From positions 229,449 to 293,448 of the forward strand of contig CABRZR010000001.1 in NCBI GenBank assembly GCA_902475535.1: DNA of 64,000 nt, read 5' to 3'. A model generated the notes under the pieces. That model ran no database searches, was not told the origin of the DNA, and was given only the letters and a program-made list of their open reading frames with translations. This DNA is from QAMH01 sp900556425 (GTDB lineage Bacteria > Actinomycetota > Coriobacteriia > Coriobacteriales > QAMH01). The number at the start of each line of letters is the position of its first letter. Within the stretch, counting starts at the first letter, position 1. This document shows positions 8,308 through 16,711 of this stretch, piece by piece. The position numbers and the translations under genes are program-made.

Positions 8308-10659
8308 ATGAGAAAGGCACTGTCTATCTTCTTCAGCGCAGCGCTGGCGCTCGCCATGTTGCCTGCGGTGGCGTTTGCCGCGCCTGGGACGCAGGCAGAT
8401 GCCGACGCGTCGCTTGCCACCCAGGCATCGGACGATCAGACCGAGGCCATGTACCGCCTCTACAATCCCAACTCCGGCGAGCACTTCTACACATCCTCGA
8501 CTGTCGAGCGCGATAGCGTCATCGCCGCGGGCTGGGATGACGAGGGCATCGGCTGGACGGCCCCCATTCGGGGTATCCAGGTCTATCGCCTCTACAACCC
8601 CTTCGCTGGCGAGCATCATTACACTACTTCGCCCGATGAGCGCGACATGCTCGTGGAGGCGGGCTGGAACTGGGAGGAGGGAGGCTGGCTCTCCGATCCC
8701 GATAAGGCCGTGCCACTCTACCGCGCCTACAATCCCAACGCCTACGCCAACAACCACCATTACACGACGGATTGGGGCGAGTTTCAGACGCTCCTCTCCC
8801 TCGGCTGGCAGGATGAGGGCATCGGCTGGTACGGCGTGGGCCCCGGCTCTGGGGACACCGGGAACGGTTCCGGTAACTCTGGCAATGGCTCCAACGGTTC
8901 GGGCGATTCCGGTAACTCCAACGGCGACTCCAACAACCCCGGTGGCTCGGGAGATTCGGGCACCGACTCCGACGATTCCGCGACGATATATGTCGTCACC
9001 TTTGACGGCAACGGCGGAACCATGACCGGTGCGGTACAGCGTTCCGTGAAGAAGGGAAGCGCTCTTGGCGATGGGCCGATGGTGACTCGTGATGGCTACG
9101 ATTTCACCGGCTGGTTTACCTCGCCCCATGGGGGCAACCAATACACGTCTTCGACACTGGTCAATAGTGACGTGAAGCTCTTTGCCGGCTGGAAGCTCAA
9201 GGTCACCGATCCTGACGAGAAGCCTACGTATCGCGTGCAGTTCGATGCCAACGGCGGGTCGGGTACCATGTCGCCGATTTCCTACTACCGCGACACCACC
9301 TATAGCCTGCCCCGCAATCTCTACAGCCGCAGCGGGTATACGTTCGATGGCTGGGCGACCGAGCAAGGTGGTGCCAAACGCTTTTCCGATGGCCAGCAGG
9401 TGAGCAACCTCGGGCTCGGCGGTAGCACCATCACCCTCTACGCCCGTTGGCGGGCGAATACGACCGCTGCAGCAGCCGCTTTTGCTGCGGCTCCGCAGGC
9501 AGCGGCCAGTCAGGATACGTCATCGTTGAGCAATGCGGTCGTCGCTCCCATTCCAAGCGTTACCTATACGGGCGCCGAGATAAAACCGGACCCTGCCGTG
9601 ACGCTCGATGGCAAGCGCCTTGTCAAGGGCGTCGATTATTCGCTCAGCTACGCAAGCAACGTTGACGCTACCGAGAGGGCGACCGTGATCATCGAGGGCA
9701 TGGGAAGCTATACGGGGCGCAAGTACGCCTACTTCACGATCGAGCGCGCCTCGATTACCGATGCAAGCGTGACGGCGAATCCGGCGCAGTACACCTATGA
9801 TGGCATGGAGAAAACACCGGCTGTGACCGTGAATCTTGGCGGCAAGACACTCCAGGACGGCCCGGACTACTATGTCTATCCCGTGACAGATAACGTCAAT
9901 GTCGGAACCAAGGTGCTGCACGTGTACGGAGAGGGCAACTATTCGGGCACCAAACCCGTCGCCTACACCATCACTCCCGCCCAGCTCAGCTCCGTGAGTC
10001 TGAGCGAGACGCGCCTTACCTACACTGGCTATTGGCAGGAGCCCAAGCTAACCGTGATGGGTGCTGGCAAAGTGCTCAAGGAGTGGACCGACTACACCGT
10101 CTCGTATCCTAATGACTGCACCAGTATCGGTACGAAACACCTGGTCATAACCGGATGCAAGAACTTTACCGGCACGTTGGAGGCCGAGTTCGAGATCGTC
10201 CCCGAAGCATCAAACGATCCCTCGAACCCCGTGGCCACCCAGGTGATGTACCGCGCCTATAATCCCAACTCCGGCGAGCACTTCTACACGGCGCACTACG
10301 CCGAGGTGGAATCCATCGTGGCCGCGGGATGGCGCTACGAGGGCGAGGCCTGGACCGCCCCGGTGACCTCTGCGACGCCGGTCTACCGCCTGTACTCGGG
10401 CACCGACCACCACTACACCACCTCCGTCGTCGAGCGCGACCACCTCATGTCCGTGGGCTGGTCCGACGAGGGGATAGGCTGGTACTCCGACGACGCCAAG
10501 GGGGTGGGCCTGCACCGCCTGTTCAACCCCAACGTCGACCCGAGCGCCCCCACCAACAACTCCGGAAGCCACCACTACACCACGAGCGAGGTCGAGCGCG
10601 ACCATCTCGTCTCCATCGGCTGGCAGTACGAGGACTTCGGCTGGTACGGGGTCAAGTAG
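8308..10659 (+). CDS. Secreted protein with two DUF5648 modules around InlB-type and Ig-like repeats
   Basis: 783 residues. ATG 8308 is chosen over an upstream TTG because GAAAGGAAG lies just before it and a signal peptide follows directly (MRKALSIFFSAALALAM). A first DUF5648 module covers about 45-170. A Gly/Ser/Asn-rich linker of about 45 residues leads into two InlB/Listeria-Bacteroides repeats (VTFDGNGGTM...GYDFTGW and VQFDANGGSG...GYTFDGW), then three Ig-like repeats, then a second, variant DUF5648 module at the C-terminus. It is the only protein here with the module at both ends. InlB-type repeats occur in surface adhesins, so a surface role is inferred. Confidence 0.85.
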   Translation: MRKALSIFFSAALALAMLPAVAFAAPGTQADADASLATQASDDQTEAMYRLYNPNSGEHFYTSSTVERDSVIAAGWDDEGIGWTAPIRGIQVYRLYNPFAGEHHYTTSPDERDMLVEAGWNWEEGGWLSDPDKAVPLYRAYNPNAYANNHHYTTDWGEFQTLLSLGWQDEGIGWYGVGPGSGDTGNGSGNSGNGSNGSGDSGNSNGDSNNPGGSGDSGTDSDDSATIYVVTFDGNGGTMTGAVQRSVKKGSALGDGPMVTRDGYDFTGWFTSPHGGNQYTSSTLVNSDVKLFAGWKLKVTDPDEKPTYRVQFDANGGSGTMSPISYYRDTTYSLPRNLYSRSGYTFDGWATEQGGAKRFSDGQQVSNLGLGGSTITLYARWRANTTAAAAAFAAAPQAAASQDTSSLSNAVVAPIPSVTYTGAEIKPDPAVTLDGKRLVKGVDYSLSYASNVDATERATVIIEGMGSYTGRKYAYFTIERASITDASVTANPAQYTYDGMEKTPAVTVNLGGKTLQDGPDYYVYPVTDNVNVGTKVLHVYGEGNYSGTKPVAYTITPAQLSSVSLSETRLTYTGYWQEPKLTVMGAGKVLKEWTDYTVSYPNDCTSIGTKHLVITGCKNFTGTLEAEFEIVPEASNDPSNPVATQVMYRAYNPNSGEHFYTAHYAEVESIVAAGWRYEGEAWTAPVTSATPVYRLYSGTDHHYTTSVVERDHLMSVGWSDEGIGWYSDDAKGVGLHRLFNPNVDPSAPTNNSGSHHYTTSEVERDHLVSIGWQYEDFGWYGVK

Positions 10660-10832
10660 AAATCGCAGCAGCGCCAATTGTCGAGGGCTTGTGAAGTGCC
10701 GGAAACGATTGCGTACCGCACCCCGATTTACTTGTCATTTCGGCGAGTTAGCTTGGAGAGGGCCGCGGCAGTCCGTACAATGCTCCAAAGAATCGCAACA
10801 GGCTCCCCGTGCCGGCTTGAAAGGAACCTGAG

Positions 10833-12575
10833 ATGTTCGCACAACCAAAGACTTCGTTCTCGAAAAAGATCATAGCCTGCCTCTGCGCGCTTGCCTTTGC
10901 CGCAAGCCTCATGCCCGTTGCCGCTTTTGCAGCACCGACGCAGCAGGAGGCGACTGCGGAGGACTCCGCTCTTGTCGCCCAGGCAGATGGCAAGCTTGAC
11001 GTCACCTACCATAGCGAGCGGGAGATCAAGAACTACTACCGCGAGCACAACATCAACCTGAACCAGGGCCTGAGCTTCTCGACGGTCCCCAACGCGACGA
11101 GCCCCTATGCCGTGGGTGCCATGAGCAAGACATCCCTCGAACAGTCGCTCGCCACGCTCAACTTCGTTCGCTTCGTCGCGGGCCTCGATGCCAACGTCAC
11201 CCTTGATGATGAGTACACGCAGCTCGCCCAGGCAGCCGCGCTCGTCGATGCCGCAAACGGCCAGCTCACTCACACCCCCGCTCGCCCCGAGGGGATGACG
11301 AGCGACATGTACGAGAAGGGCCTTGCGGGCGCTCAGGCAAGCAACCTGTATGCCTCGTCTGGAACCGGCAGCATCAATGCGGCCATCCTTTCCTGGCTCG
11401 ACGACTCCGACGAGCACAACATCTCGGTCCTTGGCCATCGTCGCTGGGTGCTGAATCCCTACATGGGAAAGACCGGCTTTGGTGCCGTGGCGGATTCCGG
11501 TGGCAAGGGCGGCTTCAGGGGCTGGGGCGCCATGTACTCGATTGACAACAGCAATACGCGTGCCTCGCAGAAGAACGTCGCCTGGCCCGCGGAGAACACC
11601 CCCATGGAGCTCTTCGCTTCCGATAGCGCCTGGTCGCTTTCCACGGGAGCCGATCTTGATGCCTCTCAGGTGAAGGTCACGGTCACGCGCAACTCCGACA
11701 TGAAGACCTGGAACCTCTCCCAGGGCAGCGCCGATGGTGACTTTTACGTTAACAACGACAACTACGGACAGAAGGGTTGCATCATCTTCCGTCCCAAGGG
11801 CCTTTCCGTTGGCGTCGGCAGTGGCGAAAACGACTTCTACCAGGTTTCCGTCACGGGCATTCCCAATCCCGTGAGCTACAAGGTGAGCTTCTTCGGCCTG
11901 AGCGACGAGATCACCTCGGTCACGTTGCCCCAGACCGAATACGAGTACACCGGCTCCGAGATCATGCCCAAGCCGAGCGTCAAATACTATGACCGCCTGC
12001 TCACCCAGGACAGGGATTACGAGGTCGCCTACAGCAACAACGTCAACGAGGGAACCGCCACGGTCAAGGTTACCGGTATCGGGACCTACACGGGTACGCT
12101 GACGACCACGTTCAAGATCGTGCCGGCTTCGGCCACTAATCCGGGCGACCCGCAGCCCTCGGACCCCATCGGCACGCCCGTCGTCATGTACCGCCTTTAC
12201 AATCCCAATAGCGGTGAGCATTTTTATACCGCGAGCGAGTACGAGCGCGCCTATCTCATCGACATCGGTTGGAACAACGAGGATGTTGGCTGGATTGCGC
12301 CTTCCGATGGTGAACCGGTCTATCGCCTCTACAACTCCTATGCCGGCGAGCATCACTACACGCTGTCGGCCTACGAGCGTGACCATCTCATCAGCGTCGG
12401 CTGGAACGACGAGGGCATCGGCTGGTATTCCGGTGGGCGCACGCCGCTCTATCGCCAGTACAACCCCAATGCCTACGCCAACAACCATAACTACACGACC
12501 AGCGAATACGAGCGGGACAACGTGCTCGCCGCTGGCTGGAACGACGAGGGCATCGGCTGGTACGGCATCGAGTAG
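10833..12575 (+). CDS. Secreted CAP-like protein with Ig-like repeat and DUF5648 module
   Basis: 580 residues. A signal peptide (IIACLCALAFAASLMPVAAFAA) is followed by a region at about 50-330 that looks like a divergent CAP/SCP domain (LATLNFVRFVAGL, LDDEYTQLAQAAAL, LGHRRWVLNP, TGFGAV). One Ig-like repeat and the three-unit DUF5648 module follow. The LGHRRW...P motif marks a different CAP subgroup from the three SHxRPDG paralogues upstream. ATG 10833 follows AAAGGAACCTGAG. The 173-base gap before it holds a fragment of the TCATTTCG repeat. Confidence 0.8.
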   Translation: MFAQPKTSFSKKIIACLCALAFAASLMPVAAFAAPTQQEATAEDSALVAQADGKLDVTYHSEREIKNYYREHNINLNQGLSFSTVPNATSPYAVGAMSKTSLEQSLATLNFVRFVAGLDANVTLDDEYTQLAQAAALVDAANGQLTHTPARPEGMTSDMYEKGLAGAQASNLYASSGTGSINAAILSWLDDSDEHNISVLGHRRWVLNPYMGKTGFGAVADSGGKGGFRGWGAMYSIDNSNTRASQKNVAWPAENTPMELFASDSAWSLSTGADLDASQVKVTVTRNSDMKTWNLSQGSADGDFYVNNDNYGQKGCIIFRPKGLSVGVGSGENDFYQVSVTGIPNPVSYKVSFFGLSDEITSVTLPQTEYEYTGSEIMPKPSVKYYDRLLTQDRDYEVAYSNNVNEGTATVKVTGIGTYTGTLTTTFKIVPASATNPGDPQPSDPIGTPVVMYRLYNPNSGEHFYTASEYERAYLIDIGWNNEDVGWIAPSDGEPVYRLYNSYAGEHHYTLSAYERDHLISVGWNDEGIGWYSGGRTPLYRQYNPNAYANNHNYTTSEYERDNVLAAGWNDEGIGWYGIE

Positions 12576-12599
12576 CCCAAGATCCAAGGAGGATAGAGC

Positions 12600-14198
12600 A
12601 TGAATACCAAGACGCAGGTCATGCCGCTGAAAGGCGTTATCGCAGCCCTTTGTGCGCTGGCTTTGGCGCTGGCCCTCGTGCCCGTCACGGCGCTCTCCGC
12701 TCATGCGGACAATCCGGCAAGCGGCACGAGCGGCGACTGCACGTGGACGATCGACGGCGCAGGCACACTCACCATCGCCCCTTCCAACGGTCCAAGCGGA
12801 ACGCTCGCCGATCTCGAGTACCATACAGACAACAGCGCTCCGTGGCTTGCCCATCGCAGCGCCATCAAGGCCGTGGTCATTAAGTCCGGTGTCAAGGCAA
12901 ACGAGAATCTGAGCGGCATGTTCGCCGATTGTGCGTTCATCACGTCCATCGACCTTGCTGGCCTGGATACCACCCGCACTACCAACATGGAGAGTATGTT
13001 CCTTGGATGCACCCGTCTCGCATCCATTGACGCGACAAGGCTTTCCACGGCCAATGTCGAGGACATGACCATGATGTTCAAGGGCTGCTCGGCCCTCACC
13101 TCGCTTGACGTCTCCGGGTTCAACACGTCGAAGGTCGCCAAGATGCAGGCCATGTTCGAGTCGTGTACGGAGCTAAGCACGCTGAACGTATCGGGCTTCG
13201 ACACCTCAAAAGTCGAGGTCATGACGGGCATGTTCGCGAGTTGTCCGCGCCTGTCGTCTCTCGACGTCTCCAGGTTCGACACCTCGCGCGTGACGCACAT
13301 GGACAGCATGTTCTCCGGGTGCGCCTCGCTCGGATCCCTGAACGTTTCGAACTTTGATACCTCGCGCGTCGCGGTCATGGGCAACATGTTCTCCGGCTGT
13401 TCCTCCATCGGCTCGCTCGATGTCTCGAAATTCGACACCTCCGATGTCATCAGCATGGAGGGCATGTTCTACGGCTGCAAGGCGCTTCGCTCGCTGGACC
13501 TCTCGAGCTTCGATACCTCCAAGGTGACGAGGATGGAGCTTGGACCCTACAAGATGTTCGGCGGCTGCGACGACCTTGCCGAGGTGAAGCTTGGCACGGG
13601 CTTTAGCTTCAAGGGCGCGAGAAACGAGGTGCTCACGACGCTGCCCGAGGGCGAATGGCACTCGCAGGCCCTGGACAAGACCTTCACGGCCGCGCAGATC
13701 GCTGCCGATCGTAACAACGCGGCTGATAGCTACAGCAGGTACATTCCCGATGACCCCGAGAAGCCCAGGCCGACGGAGCCCCAGGGCGAGCGCATCACGA
13801 TGTTCCGCCTATACAACCCCAACTCCGGCGAGCACTTCTACACGTCGAGCGAGGTCGAGCGCGACAATTGCGTTGTCAACGGCTGGAACGACGAGGGCAT
13901 CGGCTGGATTGCCCCGTCCGAGGGCCAGCCGGTCTACCGTCTCTACAATCCCAACCTGCCCGGTGAGCATCACTATACGATGAGCACCGTCGAGAAGGAG
14001 AACCTCACGAGCCTGGGTTGGATTGACGAAGGCGTGAGGTGGTATTCGGGCGGATACACGCCGCTCATGCGCGAGTACAACCCCAACGAGTACGCGAACA
14101 ATCACAACTACACGTCCAGCGAGGTCGAGCACAGCCATCTTGTTAGCATTGGTTGGAACGACGAGGGCATAGGTTGGTATGGAATCGAGGGACGCTAA
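12600..14198 (+). CDS. Secreted BspA-like leucine-rich repeat protein with DUF5648 module
   Basis: 532 residues. A signal peptide (ALCALALALALVPVTALSAHA) leads into the same SGTSGDCTWTID segment as the gene at 3149. Then come eight or more BspA-type (DUF285) repeats at about 95-330, each with an F-DTS-V-x-M-xxMF-GC core. A three-unit DUF5648 module ends the protein. It has more repeats than its paralogue at 3149, as expected from tandem repeat expansion. It starts 24 bases after the preceding stop with CCAAGGAGG before the ATG, so it is probably cotranscribed with the CAP gene upstream. Confidence 0.85.
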   Translation: MNTKTQVMPLKGVIAALCALALALALVPVTALSAHADNPASGTSGDCTWTIDGAGTLTIAPSNGPSGTLADLEYHTDNSAPWLAHRSAIKAVVIKSGVKANENLSGMFADCAFITSIDLAGLDTTRTTNMESMFLGCTRLASIDATRLSTANVEDMTMMFKGCSALTSLDVSGFNTSKVAKMQAMFESCTELSTLNVSGFDTSKVEVMTGMFASCPRLSSLDVSRFDTSRVTHMDSMFSGCASLGSLNVSNFDTSRVAVMGNMFSGCSSIGSLDVSKFDTSDVISMEGMFYGCKALRSLDLSSFDTSKVTRMELGPYKMFGGCDDLAEVKLGTGFSFKGARNEVLTTLPEGEWHSQALDKTFTAAQIAADRNNAADSYSRYIPDDPEKPRPTEPQGERITMFRLYNPNSGEHFYTSSEVERDNCVVNGWNDEGIGWIAPSEGQPVYRLYNPNLPGEHHYTMSTVEKENLTSLGWIDEGVRWYSGGYTPLMREYNPNEYANNHNYTSSEVEHSHLVSIGWNDEGIGWYGIEGR

Positions 14199-14243
14199 AG
14201 CGCGTCCTGGAAAGATGGCGCCTAGCGCACGAAGGAGGAATTC

Positions 14244-15284
14244 ATGGAGATTTCGAAGTCAACACATTGGAGAGTCGCGAGGGCGCTGCTTGCCGCGTTC
14301 TGCGCATGCGCGATTGCCCTGGCGGTCACGCTGGCTGCACAGCCTGTCCAGCAGGCCTACGCGGCTAACGGCAAGACGGGCGCCGAGGTCATGTTCCGCC
14401 TGTACAATCCCAACTCCGGCGAGCACTTCTACACGTCGAGCGAGGTCGAGCGTGACAATTGCGTGAATAACGGCTGGGATGACGAGGGCAGGGGCTGGGT
14501 TGCCCCCACCGAGGGCGAGCCGGTATATCGCGTCTATAATCCCAACGCCGGCGAGCATCACTACACGATGAGCACTGTCGAGCGTGACAGCCTGGTTGCT
14601 ATAGGCTGGGTTGACGAGGGCGAGCGCTGGCGCTCCAACGCCACGAAGCACGTCGTGCTGTACCGCCTCTACAATCCCAACGAGTTTGCGAACAACCACC
14701 ACTACACCAAGGATGCTGGCGAGCGAGACATTCTGGTAAGCAAGGGATGGAAGTACGAAGGCGAGAGCTGGTATGGCACGGAGTATTACGCCGATATCGA
14801 GATGAAGGATCTGGGCACCATTACGGTCTCCCTCGATGCCACTGCTGCTCCCAAGACGGTCGATAACTTCGTGAAACTTGCCAATAAGGGCTTCTACAAC
14901 GGGCTTGGTTTCCATCGCATCATCAAGGACTTCATGATGCAGGGTGGCGATCCGCTGGGTACGGGCAGCGGCGGTAGCGGCGAGAATATCTATGGCGAGT
15001 TCGCCGACAACGGCTTCGATAATCCCGTCTCGCACACGAGGGGCGCGATTTCGATGGCCCGCTCTACCGATCCCAACTCCGGCAGCTCGCAGTTCTTCAT
15101 CTGCCACAAGGATGTGACTGACTTGGATGGTCACTATGCCGCGTTTGGTCATGTCATCGACGGTATCGAGATCGTGGACAAGATCTGCGACGAGATTGGC
15201 AAGCCTGGTGACGATCCTGGCAATGGAATGATTGACAGGGATAAGCGCCCCGTCATCGAGAAGATCACGACAGGCCTGCTCTAA
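14244..15284 (+). CDS. Secreted DUF5648-cyclophilin fusion (peptidyl-prolyl isomerase)
   Basis: 346 residues. A signal peptide (ALLAAFCACAIALAVTLAA, then AYA) is followed by a DUF5648 module at about 45-175 and a complete cyclophilin-type prolyl isomerase at about 180-345. Cyclophilin marks are FHRIIKDFMMQGGDP, GAISMARSTDPNSGSSQFFI and LDGHYAAFGHVIDG, with the conserved FHR arginine and QFF present. The usual order of the locus is reversed: here the repeats are N-terminal. The isomerase would act outside the membrane, perhaps on the neighbouring secreted proteins. GAAGGAGG precedes the ATG, and a 45-base gap suggests cotranscription with the gene at 12600. Confidence 0.9.
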   Translation: MEISKSTHWRVARALLAAFCACAIALAVTLAAQPVQQAYAANGKTGAEVMFRLYNPNSGEHFYTSSEVERDNCVNNGWDDEGRGWVAPTEGEPVYRVYNPNAGEHHYTMSTVERDSLVAIGWVDEGERWRSNATKHVVLYRLYNPNEFANNHHYTKDAGERDILVSKGWKYEGESWYGTEYYADIEMKDLGTITVSLDATAAPKTVDNFVKLANKGFYNGLGFHRIIKDFMMQGGDPLGTGSGGSGENIYGEFADNGFDNPVSHTRGAISMARSTDPNSGSSQFFICHKDVTDLDGHYAAFGHVIDGIEIVDKICDEIGKPGDDPGNGMIDRDKRPVIEKITTGLL

Positions 15285-15411
15285 GCAGGAGTGAGAACGG
15301 GGTGGCTACTTTGGTGGTTGCCCCGTTTCTGTGATGGGGTTTTAACATGCGTGCGTATTGCATGGGCGCGATACCCCACCAAACCCCCAAACGCACACGA
15401 AACGCACATGC

Positions 15412-15446
15412 AAAAAAACAGGCCAGGGACGTAAGTCTCTGGCCTG
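15412..15446 (-). terminator. Rho-independent terminator of the tRNA-Arg gene
   Basis: Read on the minus strand, a hairpin with CAGGCCAGAGA/CCCTGGCCTG arms is followed by seven T residues. It lies just downstream of the minus-strand tRNA. Confidence 0.85.
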
Positions 15447-15455
15447 CGCTTTTCA

Positions 15456-15532
15456 TGGTGGGGCATAAGGGATTCGAACCCCTGACGTACTGATTCGTAG
15501 TCAGTCCCTCTATCCAGCTGAGGTAATGCCCC
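15456..15532 (-). tRNA. tRNA-Arg (anticodon ACG), CCA encoded
   Basis: The minus strand folds into a full cloverleaf: GGGGCAT/ATGCCCC acceptor stem, D-arm, anticodon stem ACTGA/TCAGT around loop CTACGAA, and a T-arm with GGTTCGAATCC. The 3' CCA is encoded. The ACG anticodon would normally become ICG by deamination. Confidence 0.95.
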
Positions 15533-15581
15533 GATGAAGCCTGAACATAATACCACCGCAGCCGACCATGTCAACACTGCT

Positions 15582-15616
15582 ACCAGACAAAGGTGCCCCG
15601 GCGGGCTTTGTCTGGT
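15582..15616. repeat. 35-bp ACCAGACAAA palindromic repeat
   Basis: The outer 10 bases form an inverted pair, ACCAGACAAA and (C)TTTGTCTGGT, around a GTGCCCCGGCGGG core. It belongs to the same family as 19587-19617, 32372-32406, 32427-32461, 55531-55563 and 63565-63596. It lies between the tRNA-Arg promoter side and the next gene. Confidence 0.75.
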
Positions 15617-15709
15617 TGCCATCATGCGCACGCGCCACGCGGCATTCCTCCCATCTCTGCAACGTGCTATGATTTCGCAATACGTGTGAATTCCAACTGG
15701 AGGTTAATC

Positions 15710-15961
15710 ATGTGCGCAAATGGCGTAAACACCCAGCAGCTCAAGGATACGGTCAATCAAATTGACGAGACGGTTGCCCTGACAAGGCGCTGGACGCATC
15801 GCATGTACCATCTCGCATCCGATGGGCAGATGGAGCGCACCGCCATGCAGCTCCAGAAGATCCAGATGGAGCTCGATAACGTGCGCGAGATGCTCACCGA
15901 GGCCCAAGATGCCATCGAGCGTGATGACGCCGACACGGGCGTAACGGTCACCGCTGTCTAA
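15710..15961 (+). CDS. Small conserved-looking helical protein, function unknown
   Basis: 83 residues from ATG 15710, which has a good GGAGGT ribosome-binding site. The frame is open further upstream, but no other start has such a site. The sequence is charged and predicted helical (QLKDTVNQIDETVALTRRW, LQKIQMELDNVREMLTEAQDAI), with heptad-like spacing suggesting a short coiled coil. No membrane segment or metal site is seen. It ends 7 bases before the next gene. I do not recognise the family. Confidence 0.7.
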   Translation: MCANGVNTQQLKDTVNQIDETVALTRRWTHRMYHLASDGQMERTAMQLQKIQMELDNVREMLTEAQDAIERDDADTGVTVTAV

Positions 15962-15968
15962 GCTTTCC

Positions 15969-16361
15969 ATGACGCAGGCTCAAGACACCACGCTCGTCGT
16001 GCTCGCGAATGCGCCTCTCGACGTGCGGGTGGCTTCTGCCCTGCAATCCGCCGCGCAGGCGCTCGGCTATGCGGATGGCTGTGCCATCGTGCAACTCTCG
16101 GAGGCCGGCGATCTCAAACGCTTCGTCTTCGAGGCCGACCCCTGGTCGCTTATCGCAATCGATGACGCTTCGATTGACACCTTACGCGGGGCTTTCGATC
16201 TAGATGAGCAGGCCTTTGCCGCAGATGTTCCCGCGCACGTCACAGGCTATCGGCTGGTTGCCGTGCCCGGATTTGCTGCCTGCCTTGATGATCCCGATGC
16301 CAAGCGCGTTGCATGGGTTCGCATGCAGGCAGCCGCTCATCCGGGCAATCCGCTCGACTAG
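15969..16361 (+). CDS. Hypothetical protein, 130 aa
   Basis: A soluble protein of mixed alpha/beta character (TTLVVLANAPLDVRVASALQ, RFVFEADPWSLIAIDDAS, TGYRLVAVPGFAACLDDPDAKR). It starts 7 bases after the previous stop with no strong ribosome-binding site, so it may be translationally coupled to the gene at 15710. Codon use looks like that of the neighbours. I do not recognise a family and see no catalytic motif. Confidence 0.6.
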   Translation: MTQAQDTTLVVLANAPLDVRVASALQSAAQALGYADGCAIVQLSEAGDLKRFVFEADPWSLIAIDDASIDTLRGAFDLDEQAFAADVPAHVTGYRLVAVPGFAACLDDPDAKRVAWVRMQAAAHPGNPLD

Positions 16362-16427
16362 TCCGAATGCGGCGTGTATCACCCTGTGGCGTTTGTGCTA
16401 TCATTCCGATTTGCGTCGAATTGGCAC

Positions 16428-16522
16428 GGAGAGCTGGCCGAGTTGGCTGAAGGCGCTCGCCTGCTAAGCGAGTATAGGGTTAGATAGCCCTATCTGGGGT
16501 TCGAATCCCCAGCTCTCCGCCA
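16428..16522 (+). tRNA. tRNA-Ser (anticodon GCT), CCA encoded
   Basis: This is a class II tRNA with acceptor stem GGAGAGC/GCTCTCC, anticodon stem CTCGC/GCGAG around loop CTGCTAA, a long variable arm (TAGGGTTAGATAGCCCTA) and a GGTTCGAATCC T-arm. GCCA ends the gene. Confidence 0.95.
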
Positions 16523-16554
16523 GACGCTTTTTTTGTTGTCCAGAAGAAAGGAAC

Positions 16555-16711
16555 TCTGTGAAACCCCGACCTCACAGTAGTTAGCCTTTCCGGACCTCCT
16601 CTTGGCGGCCCGGTGGGGCCGTCGTTTCGCCACGCATAACAGCATCGCGCGGGTCATGCCCGCATAGTCTTTTTGCGCGGCGCACAGGTATGAATAGAGG
16701 AGTCCACCTAC
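16555..16711 (+). promoter_or_regulatory. Structured 5' leader before the magnesium transport genes
   Basis: Three hairpins can be drawn: CTGTGA/TCACAG (16555-16577), a GC-rich one with GGCGGCCC/GGGCCGTC arms (about 16604-16624), and GCGGG-TCATG-CCCGC (16649-16663), which is followed by a T-run at 16670-16674. The last could act as an attenuator or end the tRNA-Ser transcript. I could not match it to the M-box, yybP-ykoY or other metal riboswitch consensus, so the class is left open. GAGGAG before ATG 16712 closes the leader. Confidence 0.4.

Noticed and set aside
15456..16522. tRNA genes as integration sites of a mobile island
   Set aside because: No integrase is seen and I found no direct repeat of a tRNA 3' end at another place in the window.
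16561..16680. M-box (Mg2+) riboswitch
   Set aside because: The expected conserved core, such as the GGUGAGGCUCC block, is absent, so the class is left open despite the fitting context.
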